Assembly (NCBI GenBank): GCA_964036045.1
Contig: OZ038401.1
Coordinates: 33,904,397-33,968,396 of the forward strand
DNA: 64,000 bases
Direction of reading: 5' to 3'
Source of the DNA: Eutreptiella sp. 'Long Island Sound 2002'
Taxonomy: Eukaryota; Euglenozoa; Euglenophyceae; Eutreptiales; Eutreptiaceae
Part shown: one piece after another, positions 62,991 through 64,000 of the stretch
How the letters are laid out: every line of letters starts with the position of its first letter
Numbering within the stretch: the stretch's first letter is position 1
Notes under the pieces: model-generated
Told to the model about the DNA's origin: nothing
Database searches by the model: none
What the model saw: only the letters and a program-made list of their open reading frames with translations
Translations under genes and position numbers: made by a program

Positions 62991-63455
62991 CCTAGTCCAT
63001 CTGCTCAGCTTTTTGTTAGCCCCGTGTGTAACACACAATACACTCATTTGTTTAAGGCAGTGGAGCACGACAGGTTTGACTATGGTAATTCTTTGCTTGT
63101 AATGAGACATATTACCACTCCGTTGGCCTCTCACCATGGCCCACAATGTCACACATTATGCAAGGCCGATACTACATGTCCCTTATCTGCATACCCACTG
63201 CACCCTCATGAATGTGCGCAAACACAAGACCACCAGAACCATGATCACCCTGATATTCAAGTATATCGGCCTTGTCATGCGGCGCCCCCTGGATTGGGAC
63301 CATGTCACTCTAACTGGCCCAGCCAGGCCTTTCCATGGAGGTGCCAAGAGGGCCAAAAACTCATCATAAAAGCAAGATGGAGTTGGACGGCCCGCTGGAT
63401 GCGATGTGGCTTTGCGGAGGAGGTCCTCTTGGATTGGTGAAGGGAGCGCAACTCT
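62991..63455. other. No firm gene
   Basis: Short frames only, such as VRKHKTTRTMITLIFKYIGL (about 63210). This may be intronic sequence between coding patches. Confidence 0.35.
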
Positions 63456-63911
63456 ATGTTGTTGTCCATCAACATTGTCTTTACTCTACAACTGGTTGAC
63501 ACCACACGGTGCACGCCTCTGGCGCAGGTTCGCCACATCCGTAGTTTGCTATATTGGAGGACTCCGAACACTGTGTTTGATTTGAAAAAAAAGTTACCAT
63601 TCCGTTGGCTTGTCGTTAGATTAAGTTGGGTTGTTGCTACAGCCAAAGTTTTGTGTGGGCAACAGCCGTGCAACGTTTCCGTGGGAAGGCTGCGCTGCAA
63701 AGGACCTTACATTGACTACTCCCATCTTCCCATGAAACGACAATGGCACCCCCCCCCCCCCAGCCGGCCTAGAGTACACAAGCGATGGATATTGGGAAGC
63801 CACCTGAGTGCTCCTCAAAAACGCAACCCGCGCAAGAGTGACTGGCTCGTGGACCAAATGGTTGACTTCAATTTTGATTTTTAGGTTTTAGTAATTGATT
63901 TCACCCAATGA
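63456..63911 (+). CDS. Unknown basic protein, possible C-terminal exon
   Basis: From ATG 63456: LAQVRHIRSLLYWRTPNTVF, PFRWLVVRLSWVVATAKVLC, a Pro run and a Lys/Arg-rich end (HLSAPQKRNPRKSDWLVDQM). TAG at 63882-63884 is followed in frame by VLVIDFTQ and TGA (63909). Not recognised. The last 89 bases of the window hold nothing identifiable. Confidence 0.35.
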
Positions 63912-64000
63912 TCTAGATGAAACATTCCATGTTTACCCGCTGATGTTGTTGGTCTCTTCCTACCTCATCCCCATTTGTTGTATCAATTTTCTTTAGCTTG

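Overview
The window looks like nuclear DNA of a unicellular eukaryote, perhaps an alga or another protist; I cannot name the species. Reasons: predicted spliceosomal GT-AG introns (GTATGT or GTGTGT donors, CAG acceptors), APE/RT/RNase H LINE remains, a hAT-type transposase with OTU and USP peptidase domains, kilobases of satellite, and no bacterial operon or Shine-Dalgarno pattern. Poly-C and poly-G runs of 10-16 are everywhere and often coincide with frame breaks, so some breaks may be homopolymer assembly errors.

Layout. 1-1.7 kb: GACCACA heptamer minisatellite. 2.3-5.0 kb: tRNA-like A/B boxes and a broken GC-rich gene with one clear intron. 5.1-8.2 kb: dispersed repeat R1 around an unknown gene with an in-frame TAG. 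8.5-9.5 kb: LINE 3' tail. 9,485-15,954: 'element A', a 6.47-kb mobile element with perfect 25-bp terminal inverted repeats and a 5-bp GACAT target duplication, two unrecognised genes, and a 20-bp palindrome repeated 12 times in leader, introns and trailers, often every ~70 bp. 16-17 kb: inverted LINE tails. 17,143-35,702: 'element B', about 18.6 kb, with ~195-bp terminal inverted repeats, an 8.8-kb satellite of 52-bp palindromic monomers, and genes for an unknown repeat protein, an OTU peptidase, a USP-type deubiquitinase and a hAT-like transposase. The C-terminal half of the USP is fused to the transposase. 36-39 kb: short tandem arrays and a small zinc-finger ORF. 39.8-45.8 kb: decayed LINE1. 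45.8-48.6 kb: LINE2, nested in the RNase H of LINE1. 49.05-54.14 kb: a second, deleted and partly inverted copy of element A, carrying 'element C' (51.2-53.9 kb) with its own ACTAGG palindromes and a Cys-rich protein gene. 54-64 kb: sparse region with small unknown ORFs, including a basic, zinc-knuckle, gag-like protein.

Three cross-cutting observations matter most. (1) Element A couples a GGQH (ParB/DGQHR-like) protein with regularly spaced palindromes. (2) Element B combines two deubiquitinase-type peptidases with a hAT transposase and a huge internal hairpin satellite. (3) In-frame TAG codons repeatedly interrupt otherwise continuous coding sequence (at least a dozen cases, few TGA, no TAA); one aligns with CAG in a neighbouring copy. 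This suggests UAG may be read as sense, possibly Gln, or that CAG>TAG decay is common. All functions here are read by eye from motifs; no database search was possible.
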